NCBI GenBank assembly: GCA_002803225.1
Contig: NXFV01001730.1
Coordinates: 34,487 to 98,486, forward strand
Length of the DNA stretch: 64,000 nt
Direction: 5' to 3'
From: Gamarada debralockiae
Taxonomy: Eukaryota > Ascomycota > Leotiomycetes > Helotiales > Hyphodiscaceae
Shown in pieces: positions 12,985-22,675 of this stretch. The position numbers and the translations under genes are program-made. The notes beneath the pieces were generated by a model, which searched no databases, was not told where the DNA came from, and was given only the letters and a program-made list of their open reading frames with translations. Numbering within the stretch: position 1 is the stretch's first letter; each line of letters begins with the position of its first letter.

Positions 12985-13773
12985 TCAATTCTCAATCCCA
13001 CCCCATCCATCTTCCTCTACCGCTACAGCCTCTGGCTCTGGGTTCTCATTCCCCGCTAACCTTTCATCCTCCAGCGCCTCCTTCGCCTTGATCCTAACTG
13101 GTTTCGTCGGACTGCTCTTCGCCAACCTTTTCAATGGCTCCAGCAACATCTCCAACGGCACACTGCTCTCCTCCTCCTCACCCTTCTCCAACGCACCCAC
13201 CCGCTCCAACTCATCAACATAGATGTCAATAACATGGAAGCGCATCCCATTAGGAATCCTCACATCCTCAACCTCACACGGCACCTCCTCCAGTAGCGCC
13301 AAATGTTCCTTCACCAGTCCCTCCTCCCACTCGCCATCCTTCAACACCTTAAATGTCGCACCAAGGTATCGTCTCGTAAGTAAAAGAAATTTCTCCATCC
13401 GCAAAACATCGATGTTCGTCCACTCCCTCTGCATCGTCTGCCAGAACGCTCTTAAAAATGGGATTGTGGAGACAGTAGGGAGGACGTAGACGAGATCTGC
13501 GAGCGAGTTGGCCAGCGCTTGTTGGGTTAAAGGTCGATCCGACATCCACATGCAGTAGAAGAGACCTTTCCATAACTTGAGAAGTTCGAGGGGTGGGAGG
13601 TCGCGCCGGCCGGAGAGGTAGGTTCGAAGGGAGAGGAGGGCTTTGTCGCGGGTTGGTCGGTCTACAGACATTTAATGTTAGCAAAGAACTTGGATTGGTG
13701 ATTGAGGAAAAGGAGAGGTACCATTGGCAGCAAGCTGCTTGACGAAAGGCGTTTGTTGGATATCTGAAGACAT
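12985..13773 (-). CDS. RRP1: RRP1/NOP52-type ribosomal RNA processing protein, 242 aa
   Basis: Nucleolar protein required for 27S pre-rRNA processing and 60S subunit assembly. Two exons: 13722-13773 and 12985-13661. The protein starts MSSDIQQTPFVKQLAAND and continues RPTRDKALLSLRTYLS, LELLKLWKGLFYCMWMSD, LADLVYV, FWQTMQREWTNIDVLRMEKF and GMRFHVIDIYVDELERVG, the recognised order in Nop52/Rrp1 proteins. The C-terminus is charged and short. Its length is slightly below yeast Rrp1 (278 aa). It ends 286 bp from the LCB4 stop (tail-to-tail) and diverges from the H3K9 methyltransferase gene. Confidence 0.9.
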
Positions 13774-13939
13774 GATTGGTATGAGGCGGGGGTTGCGATA
13801 AGATCGGATTAGAGGTTGGAGAAGTTGATCAAGAAATTTTGAAAATGTGGTCTGTGCACGAGGCTGGGATTTGAGGACTTGTAGCCGTGCATTAGCTGGG
13901 AAATGCTCCTTCGCGTCAACTCAGTGCGTTGAGGCAAGG
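13774..13939. promoter_or_regulatory. Compact bidirectional promoter, RRP1 / H3K9 methyltransferase
   Basis: Only 166 bp separate the two proposed start codons. Any promoter elements for both genes must overlap here, unless the methyltransferase has an unseen upstream exon. No TATA box seen. Confidence 0.55.
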
Positions 13940-15140
13940 ATGGCTGTTAACAAGATGTACCAACGGCATTTTGAGTATCATGGAGACGAATATACGGTCA
14001 GTGACTTCCTTCTCTCTTCCCTACCTGTCCTCTTCATCCAGCGTCATCCTGTGCACAGTTCCACAACGTTTCGAGCTTTAGATCTAAACATTCCACCCAC
14101 CCCTATCTACTCCAAACTCTAATTTCCCTAGAACCTCGAAGAAGAGCGCTCAGCCTGCCACTGGTGCCAAATCCGCTCCTTCTCCACACACGCCGAATAC
14201 CCCATCGCAATCGTAAACGAAGTCGATGAAGCCGTTCTCCCCTCCAATTTCCGCTTCATCGAGCACTCCATTCTCCGTGAGGGCGTTGAAGCCGCCGAAG
14301 AAGCCTTTCGCACCGGATGCGAGTGTAAAAATGACAGGGATTGTCAGAGATGGGGATGCCACTGTTTGCAGGATATGGCTGTTGATGGCGACGAAGTGGA
14401 AGATGGTGAGGACGTGGACGGGAAGATCTATGTTTATCATGGCACGGGGAAGAGGAAAGAATGTTTGAGAGGAAAGGTCCTGGAGAGTAGACATCCGATC
14501 TATGAATGTCATGCCTCTTGTGCTTGTAGTGTGGATTGCAGGAATAGGGTAGTGGAAAGGGGAAGAAAGGTCCCATTGCAGATTTTTAGGACGGATAATG
14601 GGCGTGGATGGGGTGTGTGTCCTCCTTTCCAACCCAAACCTCGACGTACTAATAAGAATTACAGGTGTACGCTCTCCAGTCCCCATAAAAAGAGGTCAAT
14701 ACGTCGACAAATACGTCGGTGAAATCCTGCCCTCCTCTTCAGCCGACCAGCGTCGCGCAGATTCCGACGTCGCGCAACGCAAAGACGTGTATCTCTTCGC
14801 CCTCGACAAGTTTTCCGATCCTACATCCATGGATCCTCGCCTCTCCGGTCCTCCCTTTGAAGTAGACGGGGAATTCTTCTCAGGCCCAACACGCTTCATT
14901 AATCATTCCTGCGAGCCAAACCTCAGGAGTTTTGCGCGGGTAGGCGATCACGCGGATAAGCATATTCATGACTTAGCATTGTTTGCGATCGAGGATATTC
15001 CCGCTGGGGTGGAGTTAACGTTTGATTATGTGGATGGTGAGGAGACGGATTTGGTGGAGGATAGTCATGATCCGAGGAAGAAGAAGGATATGACGAGGTG
15101 TCTTTGTGGGAGTGAGAATTGTAGGGGGTTCCTTTGGTGA
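13940..15140 (+). CDS. dim-5: Histone H3 lysine-9 methyltransferase, DIM-5/Clr4 (KMT1) type, 337 aa
   Basis: Deposits H3K9 methylation, the mark that in Neurospora directs heterochromatin and DNA methylation. Exons 13940-13996, 14132-14612 and 14665-15140 give 337 aa, close to the 331 aa of Neurospora DIM-5. Pre-SET zinc-cluster cysteines are seen in GCECKNDRDCQRWGCHC and YECHASCACSVDCRNRVVE. The SET core follows: LQIFRTDNGRGWGV, RGQYVDKYVGEI, RKDVYLFALDKFSDP, GPTRFINHSCEPN, and ELTFDYV with the conserved Tyr. The post-SET motif RCLCGSENCRGFLW closes the protein. As in DIM-5, there is no chromodomain. The ATG at 13940 is the first in frame; upstream only a GTG is available. Confidence 0.95.
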
Positions 15141-16019
15141 TTTAGGATCAGGGATGGTTTGGGAATACCCATGGCGTTTGGAATGGGAATTTGGACGGTG
15201 GTTTTGCGAAAAAGCTAAAGTGGGCACATTGAGGGAAGATGTCATAAAAACTATGAATTGTCCTAGGCTTGCTCTAGCTACGATGTGGTTTAGAGCATAT
15301 GATAAGTATCGTCGTTCCTCCCGGTGCAGTGATGAGAAGGGACTATTCGGGTACTACCCAAAAATCATCTCATTCAGTTACATAACCAGTCTGCACAAGT
15401 AGAGTCGAAGAGAGAGATAATCTGGCAGATAAATCAACCTATAGGAGGCATTTTGCACCACTCGCTCGTATTGGGCAATCGGAACTACCGCTAGGTCTTA
15501 GTAGATGATAAAGTGTATGCCGTAAGGCTTCCAATAACAAAGTAAAAGACATTTCAAAATTCAGCACTTGCATCAACTCGTGCTAGTAATTATCCCCAAG
15601 GCTGAACACAAACGTGACATTGCCTTTATGCGGCTGGACGGGGTCGGATGACCCACTCCTGTTCTGACAGTGACATGATTGGACTGGCTTCAGACGACCC
15701 CGTCTCTTTTCGCTGAACGATCGCAATGCTGCCCCCATTTAGGAATAGTGCCGATCGCAGCCTGATACTACAAACGGAGATTCGAGATGTTGCTTCACGC
15801 TTACCAAAATCTCGGGATGGAGGTGCGTCGACGGACTCCGGAGGCTGTGTTTTGATGCATTCATTGAGATAGATTACGGAGGTTGATGAGAAGTATATAG
15901 AAGGCCACGAGCTTCCCTTTCACTGTTCGCAAGATATACAATCCAATTCGAATTTACTCATTGCTTGATACCCAAATTCCTAATACTAGGCTCCCTTTCC
16001 CCATTCATCGATTATCAAA
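15141..16019. other. Intergenic, 879 bp
   Basis: 3' flank of the methyltransferase and promoter of the next gene. A TATA-like tATATAg lies at about 15893, roughly 125 bp before the ATG at 16020. No other feature seen. Confidence 0.5.
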
Positions 16020-17307
16020 ATGACGAACATTCAAAAGCTTCCATATACCACGTCAGTCTTCGGAGTCCCTCCCCCATCATACGATGAGCCCCAACAAACA
16101 GCTTCACTCTCACTATCCCCCAGAACGGGGCTCGACTTAAGTCAAATCCCAACTACCAACAGATCATCCTCATTCAAACCAATAGTAATTCCTCGTACGT
16201 GCTCCCTACTCCCCTGAGATCCCCACTCCCACTAACATATACCATAGAAACATCTAAATCTTTCCGCGGCGCCTTCTTCTCCCCCTTCTCCCGCGCCTAT
16301 TCGCCCTCCCTCTCCCAATCCATCCCAGTCCAAGACTTCATGACATTCATCGATGGTCTCAACGAGGCATTCATCGCGGCCCCCGCCTTCCAAGTCGCGT
16401 CCTACCTTGGCCAAACAATGTCATACGTCCCATTCCACTCCGTGATGTTCGCCGGCATTGGGTTGCAAGCCGGTGCTGGCATTGCTTCTACTGCGGCGAG
16501 TTGGGCTCGAGCAAGAGCGTATGTGAAGACTGCTAATGAGGAGATTTTTGAGCCGAGGGGACTGAAATGCAAGATTCTGAAGACGGGAAAGATGATGGTT
16601 GCTGTTGGGCATGGAGAGGAGGTTTTGAGCTTGCCGCCGCTGGAGAACGATTTTGCTTCGGAAGAAGGTGGCGATGTGAGAGACGATCCCCGGATGAGGA
16701 GAGTCAGAGCGTTGGGAGATTCAATCGCACCACTTACGTTCAGTGGTTTGCCGGAGCCGGAGACGATGGAAAATTGGTGGAAGAGGATGGGCTCTAAGCA
16801 GGCACAGAAGAAGGACGCGCAGATGCATAAGTAAGTATTAACGCTTTTAGAGGTAGAGTTGGATGCTTGCTGATTATCTACAGGAGATTGATGAAACAAA
16901 GAGAAGAGGGCTTCAAGAAACTCGGTAAAAAGATGAAGGAAGCCGAAGAAGAGGGTCTCAAACACGATAAAGAGATCTTCAAGATCCAGCGCGAACAAAT
17001 GAAAGAGCAAGAAAAAGCTGAGCGGAAACTGAGTGGTAAAGGGGGAAGGGATCCTAAAGAGAGGTCGAAGATTGAGAAGGAGTTTGCGAAAGAGATGCGG
17101 AAATTGGATAGGGAGATGGAGAAGGCTATCAGAGAGAAGGAACAGAGAGTGGGACAGAAGACTGAAGAAGGACAAAGGGAGGTGAGGAAGGCTGAGAAGA
17201 AGGAACAGAGGATTGCGCAGAAGATTTATTGGATTGTTATTAATAGAGCGGAGGTGTTGGACCAGGAGGTTGGGGATGAGGATGTTGAGAGTTTGGAGTC
17301 GAGGTAA
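16020..17307 (+). CDS. Conserved-looking fungal protein with hydrophobic segment and long coiled coil, 393 aa
   Basis: Three exons: 16020-16194, 16248-16830 and 16884-17307. The Pro/Ser-rich N-terminus (PPPSYDEP) resembles a PY-type motif. Residues ~95-150 hold a Gly/Ala-rich hydrophobic segment (MFAGIGLQAGAGIASTAASW) that may insert in or bind a membrane. After ~residue 250 the protein becomes a long, highly charged Lys/Glu coiled coil (EGFKKLGKKMKEAEEEG, KIQREQMKEQEKAERKL, AKEMRKLDREMEKAIREKE). It ends with a more ordered stretch (RIAQKIYWIVINRAEVLD). I recognise the architecture as frequent in ascomycetes but cannot name the family or function. Confidence 0.78.
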
Positions 17308-17387
17308 ATGGTGCTGCGTTTGATTTTGTGTTATCTCCGTATATACCCCGTTATAGAATCTAGAATATAATGTAAGATAAAGATCGT

Positions 17388-18294
17388 TCAATCCATCTCA
17401 GTGCCCTCTATTAAAGAGAGGATCTTCTCGTCATACCGTGTAGAATTAATTGATCCCCACTCCTTCTCCCAAAAAAGAGAAGGCCCCTTCTTCCTGTCGA
17501 CTATACAGCCCTAGAACATCCATGACGGTAGCTTGGAGTACTTATGTCGTACGCACTCTAGGAGTAAGTAGTCACTACCATCTTATAAGCAAGTGACGTA
17601 CGATGAAGTGTGTGCTCCGCCGAACGCCCACACTTCGTCAGTAAAGCAAATCCTCTATACGTACGAGCGCGGCTATATAAGTCCTTCCTCTGCTCGATTA
17701 AGCCTCTCCTTTATTACTTTAGGATTGTCGGAGAAGCCTTTCTTCCGTGAGACGCGACGGCAGTAGCCAATATCACGGATAGCTGTACGGAAAGCTCCTT
17801 CTTTGGCGTGAAGCTGTGGGAGATGGCGAGGCATCTTGTAGTAAGCTATATACCGATGAGAAGGCGATTTAAGGAGCTACTTCGTAAGCCTCTCCTTTTC
17901 TGGAGTATAGAGCGCGACATTGTGAGGTTTATCAGCCCCTTTTTGCGGTGTAGGGCAGTGATTCTTAGCGTACCAGATCTAGTAGTCTATAACGTCAAGA
18001 ACTTGCTTGATTTCTGCGTGAGGTATACGGGAAGAGAAGGGCAGTTTGGATCTAGAGCGTCTTATCACGTGAAGTCTCTGCCGCACAGATATAGTGACGC
18101 TTGGGCTCTTGAGAGAGCTCTTGAGAGGAGTCGGCTTGAGAGTCTGGGACGAAGAGAGGAGGAGAAGGCTGTGTAAGACACTCTAGGGGAGAGAGAGGAG
18201 GAGAGCGAGGCTGCGCAGACGGTGGAGTCTCTGCGTCGTAAAGGTTACTGTAATAAGGCGGTAGCGTAGTAAAGCGTGAGTCTTGAGAATCCAT
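17388..18294 (-). pseudogene. Decayed Tc1/mariner-like transposase (DDE type)
   Basis: Read on the minus strand from an ATG at 18294 (MDSQDSRFTTLPPYYSNLYD). After the first ~80 codons the frame shifts and is broken by stops, but the transposase body is readable: HRYIAYYKMPRHLPQLHAKE, FRTAIRDIGYCRRVSRKKGF, KVIKERLNRAEEGLI, ICFTDEVWAFGGAHTSSYV (DDE_3-like start of the catalytic core), HKYSKLPSWMF, IVDRKKGPSLFWEKEWGSIN. At least six in-frame TAG/TAA codons interrupt it, several where Trp or Gln is expected. These are the products expected of G-to-A and C-to-T change, as made by repeat-induced point mutation. The 3' (catalytic) end is truncated near 17388, next to the upstream gene's terminator region. 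Confidence 0.88.
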
Positions 18295-18478
18295 TGAAAA
18301 TTGAAGATATAAGCAAGTGAAGTGTGTCTAGTAGAAGCTGTGTTTTCTGCCATACTTATGGTATAGTTGCGCAGGCGAGCTGGAAGCTTCTACGTGCTCT
18401 GATTGGCTGAAAATGGGGTGAGGTATGAGAGTGTGGGCAGACGGTGGCAAATCGCGCTTTGGACTGGGGGGGGGATAG

Positions 18479-18535
18479 TATAAGCATACGTTTCTGCGCC
18501 CGGATCGTATGCTTATATCGAGGTTCTACTGTAGC
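18479..18535. repeat. Terminal-inverted-repeat-like end of the Tc1-like relic
   Basis: A perfect 12-bp inverted pair, TATAAGCATACG (18479-18490) and CGTATGCTTATA (18506-18517), is followed by GAGGTTCTACTGTA. Read outward-in, this resembles the CAGTAGAACC...-type ends of fungal Tc1/pogo elements. It lies just upstream of the transposase start, where a 5' terminus belongs. No matching terminus was found at the other side, consistent with truncation. Confidence 0.55.
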
Positions 18536-19013
18536 ACCTAGCCATATATATGAGATTCTCAACACCCCACTCCTACCATGAAGAATATTTCCCCGCAGAC
18601 TCAGACTGATATGATTCCTATCCGCAACTAAGTGGGCTAGATTGATAAGGAAATGCTTGATCCCATTTTTCCTCTAGAAAGAAGTGGAAGCTTTTGAATT
18701 AGATTGGGCAATTGGGGTGGTTGACCTACTGGTCTAGTGTTGGATATTCGGCATCAGAGGAAATTGTGGGACGAGCCTGAGGATGAAAACGACGTGGTGA
18801 GAAAGCAAATACGGTTAGGAGTTTGTAGCTTTGTTGCGACTTATGCTCAATCACATCATAGCATTTTTCCTACCGCCTCACTGCTTCTCGGCTTGGATTT
18901 TGGCTGTATTGTCGTCTCTCGTGTGCCATTCGGGGTATGAACCTTAGACTGCTTCTTATTTCTGTTGCGAAGAATCAGGGGCTAATATCCTCTAACATCC
19001 AGGGGAGAATCGC
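18536..19013. other. Gene-free spacer between two pseudogenes, 478 bp
   Basis: No supported gene. The frame at 18737-18940 begins with TTG and has no motif. Confidence 0.5.
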
Positions 19014-19797
19014 TCACTCTCCTACGTCTGCCACTGGATTTGTCCCTGATATACTGATGACCTTTGAACCATCGAAGTCAAACATTGCGCCTACACCATA
19101 GCCTTTCTGATTGGTAACATATCTCTTCACAGTCTTCGGATCTCCGAAGTCACAGTTGTAATGAGTATGAACCCAAGCCCAGAGTTTTGCCAAGGGACTC
19201 GTCTAGCATCTCCTCTGACAAGTCCGTAACGAATGCAGAGCCGACTTCCGAATCCTTTTGCTCTTGATCATTGGCCGCGTCGAGGATGGTGGGACTGTGG
19301 TGCGTGAAAATGATAATTTCATGTTGAGGTTCTTCTTCCTCGATCTCCACGACAGTATTACTGAGCCAAGTAAGATTAGACTGATGGGCCGCGTTGTGAT
19401 CTTCAACAGTCCAGTCGTTGATGGCGTTAAAATCTGTCACAAACATCGCAACTTCTCTCTCCTGCTCTGTTACCACTCTCGAGAACAACGTACATCCCAA
19501 AACAGTCAAATTTCTAGAAACATCGCATCTCGTTTGATCCAGAAAGACGCATTTACCCATAGTTGACGTGCTATGCAACGTATTCATCCATTCCTCAAAA
19601 TCTTTGATATGCGCTTTAGCACCTGCAAACGTGATGTGATAAGGCTCGTGGTTCCATAACAAGAAGAAAAAGACTGAAAACTGTTTTAATTGCTGCTCAA
19701 GAAATGTGAAGAGACGCTTTGAGACTGGATTTTTAATGTTTCGTGGCATGATCGGATTATGGGGTCTCCAATTAGAGATCTCACATGACTTGAAATT
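19014..19797 (-). pseudogene. Calcineurin-like metallophosphoesterase pseudogene
   Basis: The minus strand reads as a fungal calcineurin-like phosphoesterase with several disruptions. The start (~19797-19750) shows the QVM-DL-LETP pattern of a typical Q-x-x-SDLHLE N-terminus, but the S and H positions are stop codons. The middle 19150-19749 is open: LEQQLKQFSVFFFLLWNHEPYH, VFLDQTRCDVS, VLGCTLFSRV, NDWTVEDHNAAHQSNLTWL, IIIFTHHSPT. Just after the DESL codons (~19200) one base is gained or two lost, and the conserved ending LAKLWAWVHTHYNCDF...NQKGYGVGAMFD continues in the other frame to a stop at 19014. The GNHEPYH metal-binding motif has W for G. It is almost certainly non-functional unless several sequencing errors coincide. 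Confidence 0.82.
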
Positions 19798-20180
19798 CTG
19801 CGTATGACATGATTCGTTATTGAATTATTGAAAATGGAGAGAGAGATGTTAGAATGGAAAGGGTCGTGAGGACTGAGATGTAGCCTGGATCGCTTTTGCC
19901 GCAGGCCTCTCTTTTGAAACAAAGAAAACCCCTCCACTCCTGCCTCTGGCGGACATGGCGAGGAAACCTTGCAATGTCAAGGCCTCTTTTAGATCACTGG
20001 AGTAGGTTTCGGTATCGGCTATAGATGTAATCTTGACATAATTACTGGGTGGTTTTTGTGCTTGCCGACATAAATTTGAAATATGCGGAAAAGGGGTATA
20101 TACCGCTAAACAGGGGTGACAAGGGGTATAAATCCAAAGAAATCCACCCAAGCAGGTCCAACTGATACTCGCTGCTGAAC
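19798..20180. other. Intergenic, 383 bp
   Basis: 3' flank of the hydroxylase-family gene. An open minus-strand frame (19849-20220) overlaps that gene's end in a different frame and has no family features, so I do not call it. Confidence 0.5.
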
Positions 20181-21308
20181 TTATTGGGCTTGCTTCCCAC
20201 TCTTTCTCCTTGCATTCCACGATTTCAGGCCCTGCTTCCCGCTCTCCTTTGCGTCCCCCAAAGCCTTGCCACTGCGTTCCTTAACTTGATGCTTCTCTGC
20301 CTCATCCCTCGCATCATCGATCACATCAGCGCCGATACTCGTCCCATGCAGCCAGTCAAGTATTCCCCATGGTGCAAAGTTACCCTTTCCGTGGCCTTCG
20401 CTGTGCAAATCTTGTCGACGTGCAATTCCACTAAGCATAATCCCAGGGATAGTTGTGTAGCCGGACATTGTGAGCGTCTCTTCCAGCGTGACGATAGATA
20501 GAAGTACTAAGTAAGTCAGGAGGTGAATCCGAAAGATGATGCTAGGTAGGTAGACGGGTAAGAATCGGAACAGAAGGTATGAGGCTGGATGGTCATAATG
20601 GGCCGCGAATGAGTATGGAGCGGTGACGGCGTGGAAATATGAGTTGTGCAGTTTGCTGAGGAAATTTGGGGAATTCGGGTGCAAGATGAAGCGATGGGTG
20701 TAGTAGCCAAAGACCTGGAGATTGGTGAGTTTTATCTTTGTGAATGAGAAAGAGTGAAATAACCTCTCGCAGTAGCAACCCTCGAGCAACATCTTTCGCT
20801 AGACCCCATGGTATCGGCAACGTCGTGGCAACTTTCAACGCACTTCTAATATTCAAGATCTCAGTGAGTAGTAGCTCAACTCCTGCTTGCACTGCAACAC
20901 CCAAGCATATGTTGAACAAGCTGAGACCTATCACCGTATACCATTCTGGCCTGCCTCTTCTTCTTGAAACTTGTACTCCACCAGTCCGTGTTGGCAGAGC
21001 GGATCCGCCTTGCGATTTAATTACCACTGAAAGGCTGGGAATAATGGTATCGAAAAGCAGGAATAGTAATGAGGGAGCAAGCCAAAAGATGGTCCGTATT
21101 CCCAGAGTTCCTATAACTTCGACTTTGATAGGAGGTTGAGAAAGAACTAGAGTGCTCCATGTCTACATACAGTCAGTTTTAGCTGCAGAAAGTGGTTCAA
21201 TGGAACAAATACCATATAAAAGAATAGAACATTGAGGGACGTGGAGTATGTAGTGAGGCTCGGTGCAAGGAAATAGCCAAGCACTGGAAGAGATAGCAAA
21301 GCATCCAT
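20181..21308 (-). CDS. Fatty-acid hydroxylase / sterol desaturase superfamily membrane protein, 342 aa
   Basis: Three exons (21213-21308, 20764-21162, 20181-20714) meet at phase 0. The N-terminal half has several hydrophobic segments (LGIRTIFWLAPSLLFLLFDT, WYTVIGLSLFNICLGVAV). The di-iron His motifs expected of the superfamily are seen in order: THRFILH, LHNSYFH, HYDHPASY, and HSEGHGKGNFAPWGILDWLHGT late in the chain. The C-terminus is basic (KSWNARRKSGKQAQ). Members hydroxylate or desaturate sterol or acyl chains at the ER, using oxygen and two irons. The exact substrate cannot be told from sequence alone. Conserved histidines appear intact, so activity is plausible. Confidence 0.85.
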
Positions 21309-22675
21309 GATTGCAGTTTGAAGCTTTCAAGGTTTTAAGAGATATTCAAAATATTGTGAAGACAGAGAACTCCAAGAGAACGAGCTCTTGAGTGTAAGAT
21401 TAATGGCTGATCCATTTCTGTTGTTGTCGCGAGGCAAGTTTTCGCAGCGCCCAGCAACTTCCAAGCCTATGACGAAAACGCGACTCTCCCAAAATCCTGT
21501 TCAGAGCTCAGCTTCGCGGGGAATTTCTACTGTAACGAATCACGATTGGCGAGCACAGCCGTGCAGCGAAACGGATTCTCGCCTTCGGCCCCCTGTCTGT
21601 TTTTTTTTTCAGGGGTAAAATACCTTACGAGGCCAGCTCGTAAGCAACTACCGGCAGCATCATGCCATAAAACCCCCCAAGATTACTGGCGATAAACAGA
21701 GACGGAGTCTCTGGAGATATATCGGTGCAAATATCCCAATGTTACCTAAAAGTTCAAGGGATAACCTGGACTTTTAACTTTCCGCAGCGCCGTTTCCCCT
21801 CCGCAAATACTTGAAAGGGACGGAGTATTAAATGCAGATTGACATTTCCCGCACAGACCGCATCCCAATCATGGCCCAACAGCGAACCAGTCACACAGCA
21901 ATTTGGCCATCCATCCAGGGGGCCGACGGATCACAGGAGGAGAACTTCCTCTCTCTTCCAAATACTGCAGCTTGCCTAGCAAGTCTTCCTCTCTTCTCAC
22001 CATCCTTTTCTGCATGTACCCCCATCAAATCGAACGTGCATTGCATCTGCATGAGCCCACCATCTTACCGAATGCAACGAGAAATCCGATTGGAATTGCT
22101 TCTTTCGAACCACCGCGTCGGCAACCACTGACGGGCTTGCCGTCCAAAGGGCCTAAAGATAAACGGCGTACCAGAGTTTGGATACTTGAACCGACCTACT
22201 ATCGACTTCCGACTTATTTTCTCTCTTCTGTGATCTTCTCTCTACCGACCCGAGGCACTTGCCTTTTCAATTGCGCTGCCTCGCATGCGACTTGTCTCAC
22301 GTTCGGAGGTAGGTGCTGCGGCAATTTCGTGTAGACTCTTTGCCATAGTCGCACAACATCACCCTTTACAGTACCAAGAGTCTAAATGCTGATGGAATCG
22401 CGCTCAGTTCCAACCCCAGACACACCGCACCCACTCTGCTTCTCCAATGGCAAAGGCATAAGCAGTCGTCAAACCCACATCGAGTCGAATGCTCAACGCG
22501 TCGTACCGAATTCGGCTCCCTGAAACACTGCTTCAGTTCCTGTCGTTTTGAAAGAGTCCATGCATCGCCGAGAACCTCCTAAACCTGCCTAATAATCACA
22601 AGACAGTGTCAAGTTTAGGGGATCAGCTCGATCAAGGCGCACAGATTCGGCTGTCGCTCTTCAGCCTAAGCAGCC
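21309..22675. other. Long intergenic/leader region, 1367 bp
   Basis: Divergent region between the hydroxylase gene and the alpha/beta-hydrolase gene. The frame 21832-22131 opens with ATG and ends 545 bp before the hydrolase ATG. A second overlapping frame (21903-22334) opens with ATG too. If the transcript starts upstream of 21832 these would be upstream ORFs. A poly-T run lies at about 21600. No domain recognised. Confidence 0.5.

Noticed and set aside
16402..17391. 329-codon open frame on the minus strand
   Set aside because: It is antisense to the Lys/Glu coiled-coil gene; its Leu/Phe/Ser composition is what the complement of AAG/GAG codons gives. No start context or motif.
17808..18176. 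122-codon plus-strand frame
   Set aside because: Shadow of the Tc1-like transposase relic, which is readable on the opposite strand.
19849..20220. 123-codon minus-strand frame downstream of the hydroxylase-family gene
   Set aside because: Overlaps that gene's 3' end in another frame and contains no recognisable domain.
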